Source: Diaporthe sp. PMI_573 (lineage: Eukaryota > Ascomycota > Sordariomycetes > Diaporthales > Diaporthaceae). From it: a stretch of DNA of 64,000 nt. A program made the translations under genes and the position numbers. The notes beneath the pieces were generated by a model. It was not told where the DNA came from. It saw only the letters and a list, made by a program, of their open reading frames with translations, and did no database searches. The DNA is taken from the NCBI GenBank assembly GCA_021399435.1, contig JAJTUP010000024.1:868001-932000 (forward strand), read 5' to 3'. Below, piece by piece: positions 53,661 to 63,308 of the stretch (its first letter is position 1; the number at the start of each line of letters is the position of its first letter).

Positions 53661-56588
53661 CCCCTTGATCTAAAACTTGGAATGGGCCGTTCATCCCTGC
53701 ATTAGCACCGCGAGGGAAGCGAGCCTGGCGCTCCTAAAACAGGGGCAAGTTCCCTGCCTCAAGGCTGTGCGAGTTGTCCTCGTGCGCGTAGGAGCCAGCG
53801 ACTCGCTCAGCTGCCTTCAAAATCCCGACCACAGGCTTCAAGGCGGCGACAAGGTCCCCGGTCATGATCGATCGGGTCAGCCTGATTCGCAAGTTTTTTT
53901 ATGAACAGGGAACCGGCATCCCCGACGGATTATACTTTCACTCTGCATATATGGTTGTTGGGGGCCAACATTGCAGCGCACCCCCCCCCCCAAAGGACGC
54001 CTACGGTATATTGCTGCCCACTCATTCCCGTGCGGCTGAACTTGTCAGTGATATTGGTAGAGAGCAGGCGTTTAAGCATCACCAGCCCTGGTATAGACAT
54101 TACTCCGGTGGGAAACCCCCCTTGACAATGGTCTGGCGCGGCTGCTGCATCCCCCCTGCTTTCTGCGCACATTTTGCGCAGCTGCCCGCCCCCCTGAGCG
54201 CTGAAGTGATCCATGCTCTCCAGGTTACTTCGAAAGGAGTGGAGCATTAACTGGATAACTATAGGCCGACGTCAGACCAAGACCTTGTTCTGAGGCGGAA
54301 GCCAGGGGTCTATATCCCGGGATGGAAGGTCGTGACGCGCCAAGATTGCGCAGGTTGTGATTTGCGCAATGTCTGACTCAGTGAAGTTCATCTTGCTCGC
54401 GCACGATTGGTCTACCCCGCCAGGCAGATCATACCCACCCTGCCTCAGCCTCGTGAGACACCTCGCATACCAACTAGTACCCACTCGTTGTCGGCTTTGC
54501 TTCATCTCATCCAACACCAACAACCAAGCCTCTACACCCGGCCCTTCCTGCTGCGTCAAGTGATGTGTCGTCGCTGGGCTCTACTGAGAGACTCACCCTA
54601 AGGTGCCTGGGTCAGGGCTGCATGCCAAGACCCTGCAGTGCTCCTCCTACAGGCTTCAAGGTTCCAAACCGATTAAGCCGAGGACGAAGAGCTGTGGTGA
54701 TATCCGTGGACATGGATGGTTGCTGGGTCTTGGTGAGAAAGAGAGGGAGAATGCGGCTTGAGGCGGCTCGTCTGTTGGATCTTCACAAGCGATTACGTCT
54801 TATCTATCAATCTCGGCATTTGTTCCACTTTCTCCAGGCCCGGGGGGCACCCCTCTCGAGCACCATTACCTGGTTCAAGTCCCTGACATGCAGCTAGCCA
54901 CCATCGTGTGGCCCATATCCGCTCCGCTTTGGCTGCAAGGTCCACGGGGTCCCAACGGCTGAGACCAGCCGGCCCGACTCGCTGCTAGATGATGCGGAGG
55001 ACTCAATGAGGAACATGGCCCACACCAGCGGGCAAACACCTCCCTGAGCCCCGAGTGATTGGGTGTCAGCGTCCTTCGCTGGGCTGTGACAGCTTAGCAG
55101 CGACCAGGATAACTCCTGGGCCAAATTTCGGATTCTCTCCCGGGTCACCGGTGCTCTCGGCCAACGTCCATTTTTTATCCAGGACTGAGGGGCACCTCCT
55201 GGCATGCTTTTCTGCAAGTGGAATGGTAGGGGCCCTTTCCGTGTTTCTGTTGGCTCGCAGGTGTGACTTTCACGAACAAGTCTATTTCCGCCACAGGGGT
55301 CAGCACGACTTGGCCCCCCGTTCCCAAACTCACCCCTGTTCGACACATCCTGTGATCTCTCCTCTGAGGGCACATGTGCACAAGCTGTGAAAGCGGCTCG
55401 TGTGGCCGTGACTTTGTGTTAGTTAGTGACCCTTGTCCTTTGTCCTTGTCCCTTGTCCCTTGTCCCTTGTCCCTTGTTGATTAACATGGTGCCATGCTAC
55501 ACACGTTGGAATCCGCAGTAATGAGCCGTCTTGAGACAAGCTGGCGAATATTGCTCTGCCCCTCCCGTTCCCTGTTTGCACCAAAGAGGTGCAGCTAATA
55601 CGTGTAGGTGCAGAGCTAGCTGAAAATTGGCGTTCTCTAAGGCGAACTGAGATATCATCCCTGACTAACCACGGAGTAAAGCACAGCACAAGGGATGCAT
55701 CCGGTTCCTTTGCAGGATAGAGCCTTGATTTGATCGGCATCTGTAATCCTAAGACAGGTGAATGAAACCAATGGTTGCTTAACAGCAAGCAAAACCAGCG
55801 GAAAGAAAGTGGAAGCTGAGGTGAGTGTTCAAAAGTTTATGATCGTCCATTTCAGCTGGTATAGAACACGAGTATGGCCCCCACTGACAGGTATATGACC
55901 GACTCTCAACACCGTCATCCAGACCCCGGAAGAATACGCGGGGGTGGATTCCTCTCGAAGCTGCGCAGGCGCCAGAAGCGGTGGCGTGATAGATGTGCAA
56001 AGGTGCGCTGAGCCCAAAATCCCGTATGTGGGTTGCATAACCCTGACTCGCTACCTGTTGATCCCTACACCTGCATGGGTCCATTTTTGCAAAACGCGTC
56101 ATGTGGAGGAGAGCTCTGAGTTGATAGGCTGGGCTTTTTTGCGCAGTGCGCTGTTAACCGTGGTCTTGATACTGCGCAGATTTACTTGGCTTGCGAGCTA
56201 TTGTGCATGTACTATGGTTCGCCAAGTCTGCTTACGCAGGATTGGCCCCAAGCGTCCATTAGAGCCCTTCCTCAGGTCCTACGGCCCCCTGCTCTAAAGA
56301 CACCATTAGTCCACCATTGATAGTGGATCAGTCTTGCAATGAGGTTTCGAGAGCTGACCTCGACAAATTGTGCCTAGTCAGCTGCGCAGGTGGGGATCGC
56401 AGTGTGATGGTTTGACATTATTGTGAGCCTGAAATTTGAGGTTAGCCATTTGATCCATTTATGGTATGAAAGCCTACGGGATGTCCTTCAAGTTGTGGCC
56501 AGGTGGCTTCATCCTTCTTTTTTTTTCTTTTTGTTAAAAAAGAAAACAACAGACACTACTAGTCTTGTCTTGTCTTCAGTTCTTGTCA
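53661..56588. other. Repeat-derived, gene-free region, 2.9 kb
   Basis: Contains a second repeat copy (54163-54435) and a short (CCCTTGT)n microsatellite at about 55430-55477. Open frames here have repeat-like or random composition and none is called. Confidence 0.5.
54163..54435 (+). repeat. Dispersed repeat, copy 2
   Basis: Direct copy of 50096-50345, moderately diverged, with no hAT insertion. It ends near AGATCATACCCACC, after which similarity is lost. Confidence 0.8.
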
Positions 56589-57087
56589 ATGGTCTCTATT
56601 GAAAGCAAAGACGGGCTTGGCCTTCTCTTGGAAGCATCTAAATGTAAGATCAACTTTGAGGACCTACAGGCTTCAAGCTAACCTAGCCAAATCAGTCGAA
56701 CCATCCATTACCTGGCGCATTCGTGGATGGAATAGAGAACTCGGAAAAGCGGTCTTCGAAGCTGAAGCATCTTGTCTTCTGCTGAGATTTGAAGACGCTG
56801 AGTCTGTTGCCAAAGTTGGTCTCCAGGACTTCCTACAATCTCAAAAGGATCGCGACTGGGAGGATACCGTACGCTGTCAGGATGTATCGACTTTTCCTGT
56901 GATCCAAATCAAAGACATAGTAGGAAGCCCCCAGAGTTTGGTCATGTTTGGTTTGGAGATACGTGATGGCGAAATGTTTGTCTCGGCCTCAGTCACCACT
57001 GTAGTCACATGGAAAGATGTCTGCAAAGACAAGGCCCTTACCCGTCGGTTGTCATCATACTTGACGGAATATCATAAGGTTATATGA
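56589..57087 (+). CDS. Small hypothetical protein, two exons
   Basis: Exons 56589-56643 and 56687-57087 encode 151 residues. The 43-nt intron has a GTAAGA donor, GCTAACC branch and CTAG acceptor, all canonical, and keeps phase (SKS-KSVEPSITWRIRGWN). The product is compact and soluble: ITWRIRGWNRELGKAVFEAE, SVAKVGLQDFLQSQKDRDWE, QSLVMFGLEIRDGEMFVSAS. No family was recognised. The unspliced frame has no ATG near its start, which supports the splice. Confidence 0.6.
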
Positions 57088-58132
57088 AGAAAACATAGTG
57101 GAATAGACGGCTGCGTTGTTTCATCCACTTGAGCGCTATTGCAAAAGCAAATTTACTTATGATACAAATGCCGCTTATGGGAGCATCATCTGGGCCGGCC
57201 AGGGTCATTATAATTGAAATATCTTGCTATTTTCTGTGCATACTATACGATGTGGCGCAAACGAAATAAGCTGACCATTCAATTGATCGTAGGACCGGCT
57301 TCCACGATGATGGTACTGGTGGTGATGGTAACGGCTCTACAACTAAAGACATACAGGACAGCCCTCTCCGGCAAAAGCGGCGACGCACAGATGAACGAAC
57401 ACTGATCCTAGGCATGCTTTTTGCAGTTTATTCCAATATATTTTCTATCACCCCCTTCCAAATGCTTGACCCCCAGCCCCGTTTTCAAGTTGCCTAGGTT
57501 TAAACTCGCACACATTTGCATGATAGTGTTCGTATGCCTGGTATAATTTAACAGGTATATTCCTGAATTATGTTAAATATGACTTACAGCAGGTTCAGCG
57601 AGGTTTTGGCTGGGGCGGTGGTTTCGGAACACCTGTAGTATCATATGCTCCTCTGCCATACACTGACAATGCCATGGTTGATAAGTGATGTCCAGCAGAC
57701 ATGATTCTTTTCTTCTATATGAAGGGACGTAAGAAGTTGAAAGTTCAAGAGATTATAGTTGTTGGTTTTTTTTTTTTTTGGAAGAGAAGCATTATGCTGG
57801 TGGGAAATATCACGGCTTTTATATTTTATGCTCGCATAGCATCTCCCAAGCCGTCGACTCTACAGGTTGCACAAAATTACCTGGGTAGAATGCTGATTGG
57901 AACCTTCCTCCTCGGTTTAGTCGGTTTGGAAAGCCGTATAGCCACGCACAGGATCCCTTTGAATGTGTAGTGGTGCGGTTCCGGAACGTCCACCACTGCT
58001 GCGATACTGATCCCTGCCCCTGTGATCCTAGTAGCTGCCCTGCCTTTGTTTGATCGGATGAAGGCATCTAGATTCATTTCCCTTTACTTTAGCCACCATC
58101 TCCACTTTGTATGGTTACATGGAGGAGCTGAA
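57088..58132. other. Gene-free region, 1 kb
   Basis: A T(14) run lies at about 57767-57780. No gene is supported. Confidence 0.45.
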
Positions 58133-58363
58133 ACCGTAGATCTCCACCAGAGCCAAGGCTGAAGTCAAGGTCTACGTCCCGCTGCAAGGAAGTGGATAAA
58201 CGGAGCCTGCGCAGGCATTGATTTGCGCAGGCATGTGCTTATCGCCTGCATAATATCTGACCACAGTGGAGTACTTGCGCATGTGAACCCTCAGCCGATC
58301 ATTATTATTCGCCTGCGTCTCTATGCAGTTGGAGGCTCATGTGCAACCATGGGCACCGTCAGA
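58133..58363 (-). repeat. Dispersed repeat, copy 3, inverted and uninterrupted
   Basis: The reverse complement reads through the point where copy 1 is split by the hAT element: ...GACGCAGGCGAATAATAAT.., CTGAGGGTTCACATGCGCAA, TACTCCACTGTGGTCAGA.., with a single GTTCACAT. It is therefore a natural unoccupied relative of the insertion site. Similarity to copy 1 spans about 50341-50423 plus 53505-53660. Confidence 0.85.
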
Positions 58364-58951
58364 GTGTAGGATTGACTCATGTCCCTGGCGTGCTTGATAC
58401 GAGGTAACACCACTGCAACTTAGGGGAGGTCATTGGCGCGCCATCCGCTTCCTGCCCCCTGCGCAGCTCCTGTGTCCTGCGCACATCGACGCGCGCGTCC
58501 AGCGCTGACAGTATCTTTCGCCGAATCCCCCTTCGCTTTAAGGCCCACTCCACCTTGATTGTTGGCTGAACCCTTCCATGTGATCCCTTGGCGCATTCGA
58601 TTTCACGAGCTTGCACTGGTGCATCATGCAGACGCATGGCCGCCCAACAAGTGGGAAGGGCCGGGGCTGATTGCCCCCGTGGGTTGGTCGGGGACACCGT
58701 GATGACACCAAATGCAGAAAAGTCCCAGGGTCGCTTGCGTTGCCATGTTTGGCGTCCGTGGATCGGAGCCTAGTCAGTTTGTCTACGGCCGCCCATCATC
58801 TGTGGTCCCAACGCGTGATTAGGCTGACGGAGTCCTGTTCATTTCCATTGATCCCCTGGTGGGGAGGCCTCCCGATGACGAGTGTCCAGGCAACTGGCGA
58901 GGCGTCGGTGCCAGCCAACGCGGCTGGGACAATGTCAGCGATGTGACGACG
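58364..58951. other. Gene-free region before the DUF3716-like gene
   Basis: No gene is supported; it includes the upstream promoter region of the gene at 59109. Confidence 0.45.
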
Positions 58952-58957
58952 TATAAA
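58952..58957 (+). promoter_or_regulatory. TATA box of the DUF3716-like gene
   Basis: TATAAA lies 21 bp before an ATG (58978) and 152 bp before the preferred start at 59109. The short distance to 58978 places that ATG at or before the likely transcription start, favouring 59109. Confidence 0.5.
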
Positions 58958-59108
58958 TCCCCCTACCTTCGCCGGCGATGTACCATGTGGTCCTCACACA
59001 GTCTCACGTCCTGACTTTTCGGTTCACTCACACGCAAGTCTCATCCGCGTCGCCGCATCTTCGGTCACCATCGCTTAGCACATCATCGCATCTTCAAGAT
59101 TACAGAAT

Positions 59109-60090
59109 ATGGAGTCAGGAAATCGCAAAGATGTGGGTTATGTTAATCTATTCCTCTCGAGCTGTGCTAATGGGAAAAAAGTATACAATCACATTCAACT
59201 GGGCAACAGTATTGATGCAGACTGTTGAGTTCACCAACGGCGGTGGTCAAGTGCTCATAGTTACTACCGCCTCTGACAATGCTCGTGTTCCATCGTATAT
59301 CCGCACCCAAATGGACTGGACACTGCACCAGTTACCCGTGCAGCGGGCAGCGTCTGGTCCCATCTTCTCTATGGTTCCAATCCTTATGTCGCTAGGGAAG
59401 GAGGTGGCCACACACTGGCAAGCTCTGCTATGTCAAACCCGTGGGTATGAAGCGCCCGACACATGCCGCCATTGTGAGGAACGCCGCGGTGTTTTCAACA
59501 AGTGTGTCTTGCTTCAAAATGAGTTCAAAAATCGTTGCGCAAACTGCATTTTCGACGAGCGGTGGGATTGTGAGCTCGCAACAATATATAATACAGAGCC
59601 GGATTATGACTGCGTACCACCTCAACAGCAATTGGCACAAGGCGGTGAAGACCAAACGCGAGCATCATTAACACTGCTAAGGGGAAGCAGGCAGAGAGGG
59701 CAGATGGAGCAGGGACAACAAAAAGGGCAGATGGAGCAGGGACAACAAAAAGGGCAGATAGGGGAGAGACAGCAAAGAGGGCAGATAGAGCAGGGACAGC
59801 AAAGAGGGCAGATGAGGGAGGGACAGCAGAGAGGGCAGATGGGTCAGGGACAGCAGAGAGGGCTGAGAGGGCAGGGACAGCAGAGAAGGCAGATGGGGCA
59901 GGGACAACAAAGAGGGCAGAGACGGCAGAGACTAAGGGGTTCGGAGCACAGGTCGAGTCGGCCGGGGCCAAGGAGACCAGGGCGGAGTGAGCAGAGACCC
60001 GCACCTCGGCCACGGACATCGAGGGAGCGACGAGAAATCTTGGCGTCGCGAGGCACGGCGGAGAGACCGATCGACCTCGACTTGCTATGA
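59109..60090 (+). CDS. Cysteine-rich DUF3716-like protein A with Gln/Gly repeat tail
   Basis: Exons 59109-59180 and 59221-60090 (40-nt intron, GTATAC donor, GATGCAG acceptor, phase 0) encode 313 residues. The start and intron are chosen because the spliced N-terminus (VNLFLSSCANGKK-TVEFTNGGG) matches the convergent paralogue (IYLLDACSGKIDGHTLVSID then ATGGG). The core CRHCEERRGVFNKCVLLQNE, FKNRCANCIFDERWDCE fits the CxxC...F..CV......C.NC...C pattern of fungal DUF3716. Then come about eight 9-residue repeats (QRGQMEQGQ type), an Arg-rich segment and a PIDLDLL end. DUF3716 has no established function to my knowledge; the Cys pattern suggests metal binding. The open frame from 58978 is rejected as the start. 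Confidence 0.68.
59690..59930. repeat. 27-bp coding minisatellite
   Basis: About eight tandem copies of AGAGGGCAGATGGAGCAGGG plus ACAACAA inside the DUF3716-like gene A, coding QRGQMEQGQ variants. The first copies are nearly identical and later ones diverge. Confidence 0.88.
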
Positions 60091-60120
60091 AATAACACGT
60101 AAGCAATAATGACCTCGTGC

Positions 60121-60756
60121 TCAGATTTTACCACCCCGCTTGCTCCTTGTCAGTGGTGGGATGTAACTCTCTTCAGTCAGATCGATAGGGCTCTCCAATG
60201 TACCATGGCCTTGAGCTTGAATCAGTAGATCTTCCAGAGGAGGAACGTAAGGCCCATGGTGTTCTGTCGTGCATGACAGCCTGTGCTCACATGTGTCTCG
60301 ACAGTCCTGCAGGAGACAGTTTGAGCAGGTATTGTTGAATCCTGGATGGCCCTGGAGAACGACGCAACCATCAAAAGGGTTGTCTAGTTCCAGGCAATTT
60401 AGGCAGGCCTTTTCCTCCGTTATCGCCCATCTGGGATCATTTTTTTCGATCATGGGCATCCTCGTGCCGCGCGTAAAACACAAGATGGCATTCACGACAT
60501 TTTTGTCTCTGACTCGGAGGCCTTTAAGAAAAGTCTCATCCAGATCTGCCAGCTTGCCTCGGAGTAAGCGCTTCTCTGGAATATTCACTATGGCGCGCTG
60601 CGATGATAGTGTAGCCCAACCGCCACCAGTTGCATCAATAGAAACCAGAGTGTGCCCATCAATTTTACCGCTGCAGGCATCCAGGAGATAGATAAATATT
60701 TCTGGGTCTTGGGTATGCAGTTTATAGTATGGAATATATGGAAGAGGTGAATTCAT
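60121..60756 (-). CDS. Cysteine-rich DUF3716-like protein B
   Basis: A single-exon, 211-residue protein from ATG 60756. The N-terminal half forms one domain shared with the convergent gene A (FIYLLDACSGKIDGHTLVSI, GGGWATLSSQRAIVNIPEKR). The Cys motif CLNCLELDNPFDGCVVL ... FNNTCSNCLLQDCRDTCEHR is the DUF3716-type pattern. The tail ESPIDLTEES resembles a SUMO-interacting motif (hydrophobic IDL followed by acids), and the end is basic (TRSKRGGKI). It is tail-to-tail with gene A, 30 bp between stops. A satellite array begins ~10 bp upstream of its ATG and so occupies its promoter and leader. Confidence 0.75.
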   Translation of the reverse strand: MNSPLPYIPYYKLHTQDPEIFIYLLDACSGKIDGHTLVSIDATGGGWATLSSQRAIVNIPEKRLLRGKLADLDETFLKGLRVRDKNVVNAILCFTRGTRMPMIEKNDPRWAITEEKACLNCLELDNPFDGCVVLQGHPGFNNTCSNCLLQDCRDTCEHRLSCTTEHHGPYVPPLEDLLIQAQGHGTLESPIDLTEESYIPPLTRSKRGGKI

Positions 60757-60766
60757 TTTTCGCGGG

Positions 60767-61160
60767 TCGACTGGTCGAGGGGGTCGACTGGTCGAACTCG
60801 CGTTAGGGGTCGACCGGTCGAGGGGGTCGACTGGTCGAGGGGGTCGACTGGTCGAGGGGGTCGATTGGTCGAACTCGCGTTAGGGGTCGACCGGTCGAGG
60901 GGGTCGACTGGTCGAGGGGGTCGACTGGTCGAACTCGCGTAAGGGGTCGACCGGTCGAGGGGTCGACTGGTCGAGGGGGTCGACTGGTCGAACTCGCGTA
61001 AGGGGTCGACCGGTCGAGGGGGTCGACTGGTCGAGGGGGTCGACTGGTCGAGGGGGTCGATTGGTCGAACTCGCGTTAGGGGTCGACCGGTCGAGGGGGT
61101 CGACTGGTCGAGGGGGTCGACTGGTCGAGGGGGTCGACTGGTCGAACTCGCGTAAGGGGT
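60767..61160. repeat. GTCGACTGGTCGA satellite with higher-order structure
   Basis: The basic unit is 16-17 bp, GGGGGTCGACTGGTCGA. Blocks of two to four units are separated by a variant GAACTCGCGT(T/A)AGGGGTCGACCGGTC, producing a higher-order repeat seen about five times. Most units carry a SalI-type GTCGAC palindrome. The array stops beside the start codon of the minus-strand gene. Confidence 0.95.
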
Positions 61161-61593
61161 TGGTTGAAGTCGCGCGTATGGTGGAGGGGAGTGGTCGAGG
61201 TGGTCGGGGTTGGTTGGGATTATGTAGTGAAGGTGAAGGTAATTAAATGGTTAATATATGGTCAGGGCGGACATCGATGTTAGAGTGGCGAGACTAACTA
61301 CAAATAAATAGTGCATGTTAACGGTGGCCAATACAAGCGGCCACATACGAAAAGCCCGGCTGGCCGGTAGCCAGGCCATGATTTAAAGTAGAAATGTAAA
61401 TTAAGGATTAAGGATATTTGTTTTCTTAAAATATAAACACTTCTACTAAAAGATATTCCTATATAAGTCGCAATGCAGTTCCAATTAGTACACCATTTCT
61501 ACATCTATACATATAAGGAAAAATCAATTGTTTCTTTACTTCCATTCTTCTCTTTAAAGTGCACTAAATTAAATATATCTATTTATATTTCAG
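61161..61593. other. Intergenic region right of the satellite
   Basis: Degenerate GGTCG-rich sequence for ~80 bp, then AT-rich sequence that probably holds the promoter of the next gene. No gene is supported. Confidence 0.5.
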
Positions 61594-62946
61594 ATGCCTC
61601 GTGTTCCCCAAACCAAGGCAGAAGCTGAGTTGCATGCTCGGCAACTGCTAAGGTTACAGAAGTGGTGTGAGGACAACCCCACGGAAATCAGTGTTGATTC
61701 AGATGTTTTGGAGATATGTCAACAAATCTGGCCAGGCGGGCTAGATGTTTTAAGTGATGATGAAGAGAAAATTCCCGAAAAATGGAAGAAGGATAAAACC
61801 GCAGCTGACACCGGAGGAATGCAAATCCGCGAGTACTGGAAGAAGCACGCTGAAGCTCATACTCCCACTCCGGCTCCAACTCCTGCCCCGGCTCCTACCC
61901 CAGCTCCGGCTCCTGCCCCGGCTTCTACCCCGGCTCCTGCCCCGGCTCCGACTCCTGCTCCTACTCCTGCCCCTGCCACTGCTCCTACTCCCACTCCGGC
62001 TCCAACTCCTGCCCCGGCTCCTGCCCCGGCTCCGACTCCTGCTCCTCCTGCCCCTGCCACTGCCCCTGCCACTGCTCCTACTCCTGCCCCTGCTCCTACT
62101 CCTGCTCCGGCTGCTACCCCGGCTCCGACTGCTGCTCCTGCCCCTACCCCGGCTCCGGCTCCAGTGCCTGGTGCCAACCCAATTAAGAAGGAACACGATT
62201 CAGAACAGGTTGACACGAAGATTAAGCCAGAATACCCTGAGCTACTAGATGAAGCCCTGGAACTATTCTCAGGCTTGACCCTAAACAACAACAGCAACTC
62301 CTTAGTTGAAGATATCGGCTCTAAGGGCGAGCCAGATGAAATTTACTTCTTTCGGGACCCATTTACTGGGTTGGGCGAATATGTAAAGGGAACAATATTG
62401 TTTACACCAGTAAACGGCAAGTGTTTCGGCTTTGCATTGCCAACTGATGATGGGAAGTTCAAATTTGGATTTGCACCTGTCACTGCGGAGTATGAGAAGA
62501 AGCACTCGCAATTTCAAACAGCATATGGCAACAGTGAAAGAAGTCGGGTTTTGGTTCTGTCAACGGAAAAAGAGCTTACTAAACATGGTAAGAGCTAACC
62601 TGCCACATATATGCAAGATATTTTATACTAAAAGAGCGCAGGCTTTGGCAACCTTGCACGGCTTCAGTACATGGGCACAGGCTACATGGTGCCACCTAGT
62701 GGCATCCCCCCTGATGGAATTACAGTGGAGGATGGTGCGATAGTATGGAACTACGTTGGGAGTGTATGCCCGCTAACCTATTCCGTTTTCCGACATATCA
62801 AAACAGGTAAACTTGGAATGGTAAATAAGTCTTTATCTTGTAACACATACAAGGATCACTTTAAGGACAAAATGATTGCCTACTTGCAGGATAGAGGGGT
62901 ACCCATTCCAAGGAGGAAGGTGAAAAAGCAGTTTACATATTTGTAG
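61594..62946 (+). CDS. Hypothetical protein with Pro/Ala/Thr repeat linker, two exons
   Basis: Exons 61594-62587 and 62642-62946 (GTAAGA donor, GCTAACC branch, GCGCAG acceptor, phase 1) encode 432 residues. The N-terminal ~85 residues are charged and helical (KAEAELHARQLLRLQKWCED ... EEKIPEKWKKDKTAAD). Residues ~90-190 are almost pure (TPAP)n/(APAP)n, from a 6/12-bp DNA repeat at 61860-62163. The C-terminal ~210 residues form a folded-looking domain spanning the splice (IYFFRDPFTGLGEYVKGTIL, KCFGFALPTDDGKFKFGFAP, YMGTGYMVPPSGIPPDGITV, EDGAIVWNYVGSVCPLTYSV) and end basic (IPRRKVKKQFTYL). No family was recognised. The linker type suggests two domains held apart. Confidence 0.68.
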
Positions 62947-63308
62947 GGGTTCGATAAGCATACGGTTTTTGCGGCTAGGTCATGATAGTTTACCCTCGTT
63001 AGGATTTAGTCGTCTGGAACGACTACAACATAGCCACGCTCGTTTATTATATACATCTTGCTTATATAAACTTTTGCAACCTTATTGCGTGGATTACTTA
63101 GCAACCAGTATCTGCGCGGAAGGTGCTTCAGAGGGTAAAGGGGATTTGACGTCCAGATGGCATGATGCTTGCAGTGCTACAGCCTGGGAAATCCCTTCAT
63201 TAATGGATATGTACATCGCTCTTCGGCCACTCAGGCCTCTCCCCTGAGTTGACCGCAGTTTGATTGTGTCTTAACGAGGGTGGACTTAATCTATTTTACT
63301 CAACGTTG
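62947..63308. other. Convergent intergenic region
   Basis: 3' flanks of two facing genes. No feature was seen. Confidence 0.45.

Noticed and set aside
57701..57970. 89-residue hydrophobic frame
   Set aside because: Built around a poly-T run that codes Phe; no family resemblance.
58978..59108. Earlier ATG for DUF3716-like gene A
   Set aside because: It lies 21 bp after the TATA box, and its N-terminus does not match the paralogue, whereas the spliced start at 59109 does.
59525..60106. Ser/Val/Pro-rich minus-strand frames (193 and 77 residues)
   Set aside because: Translation of the antisense of the 27-bp minisatellite in DUF3716-like gene A.
61750..62297. SRSRGRS-rich, Gly/Ala-rich and Leu/Arg/Pro-rich frames over the Pro/Ala linker
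   Set aside because: Other-frame readings of the simple DNA repeat; only the spliced plus-strand frame continues into folded sequence.
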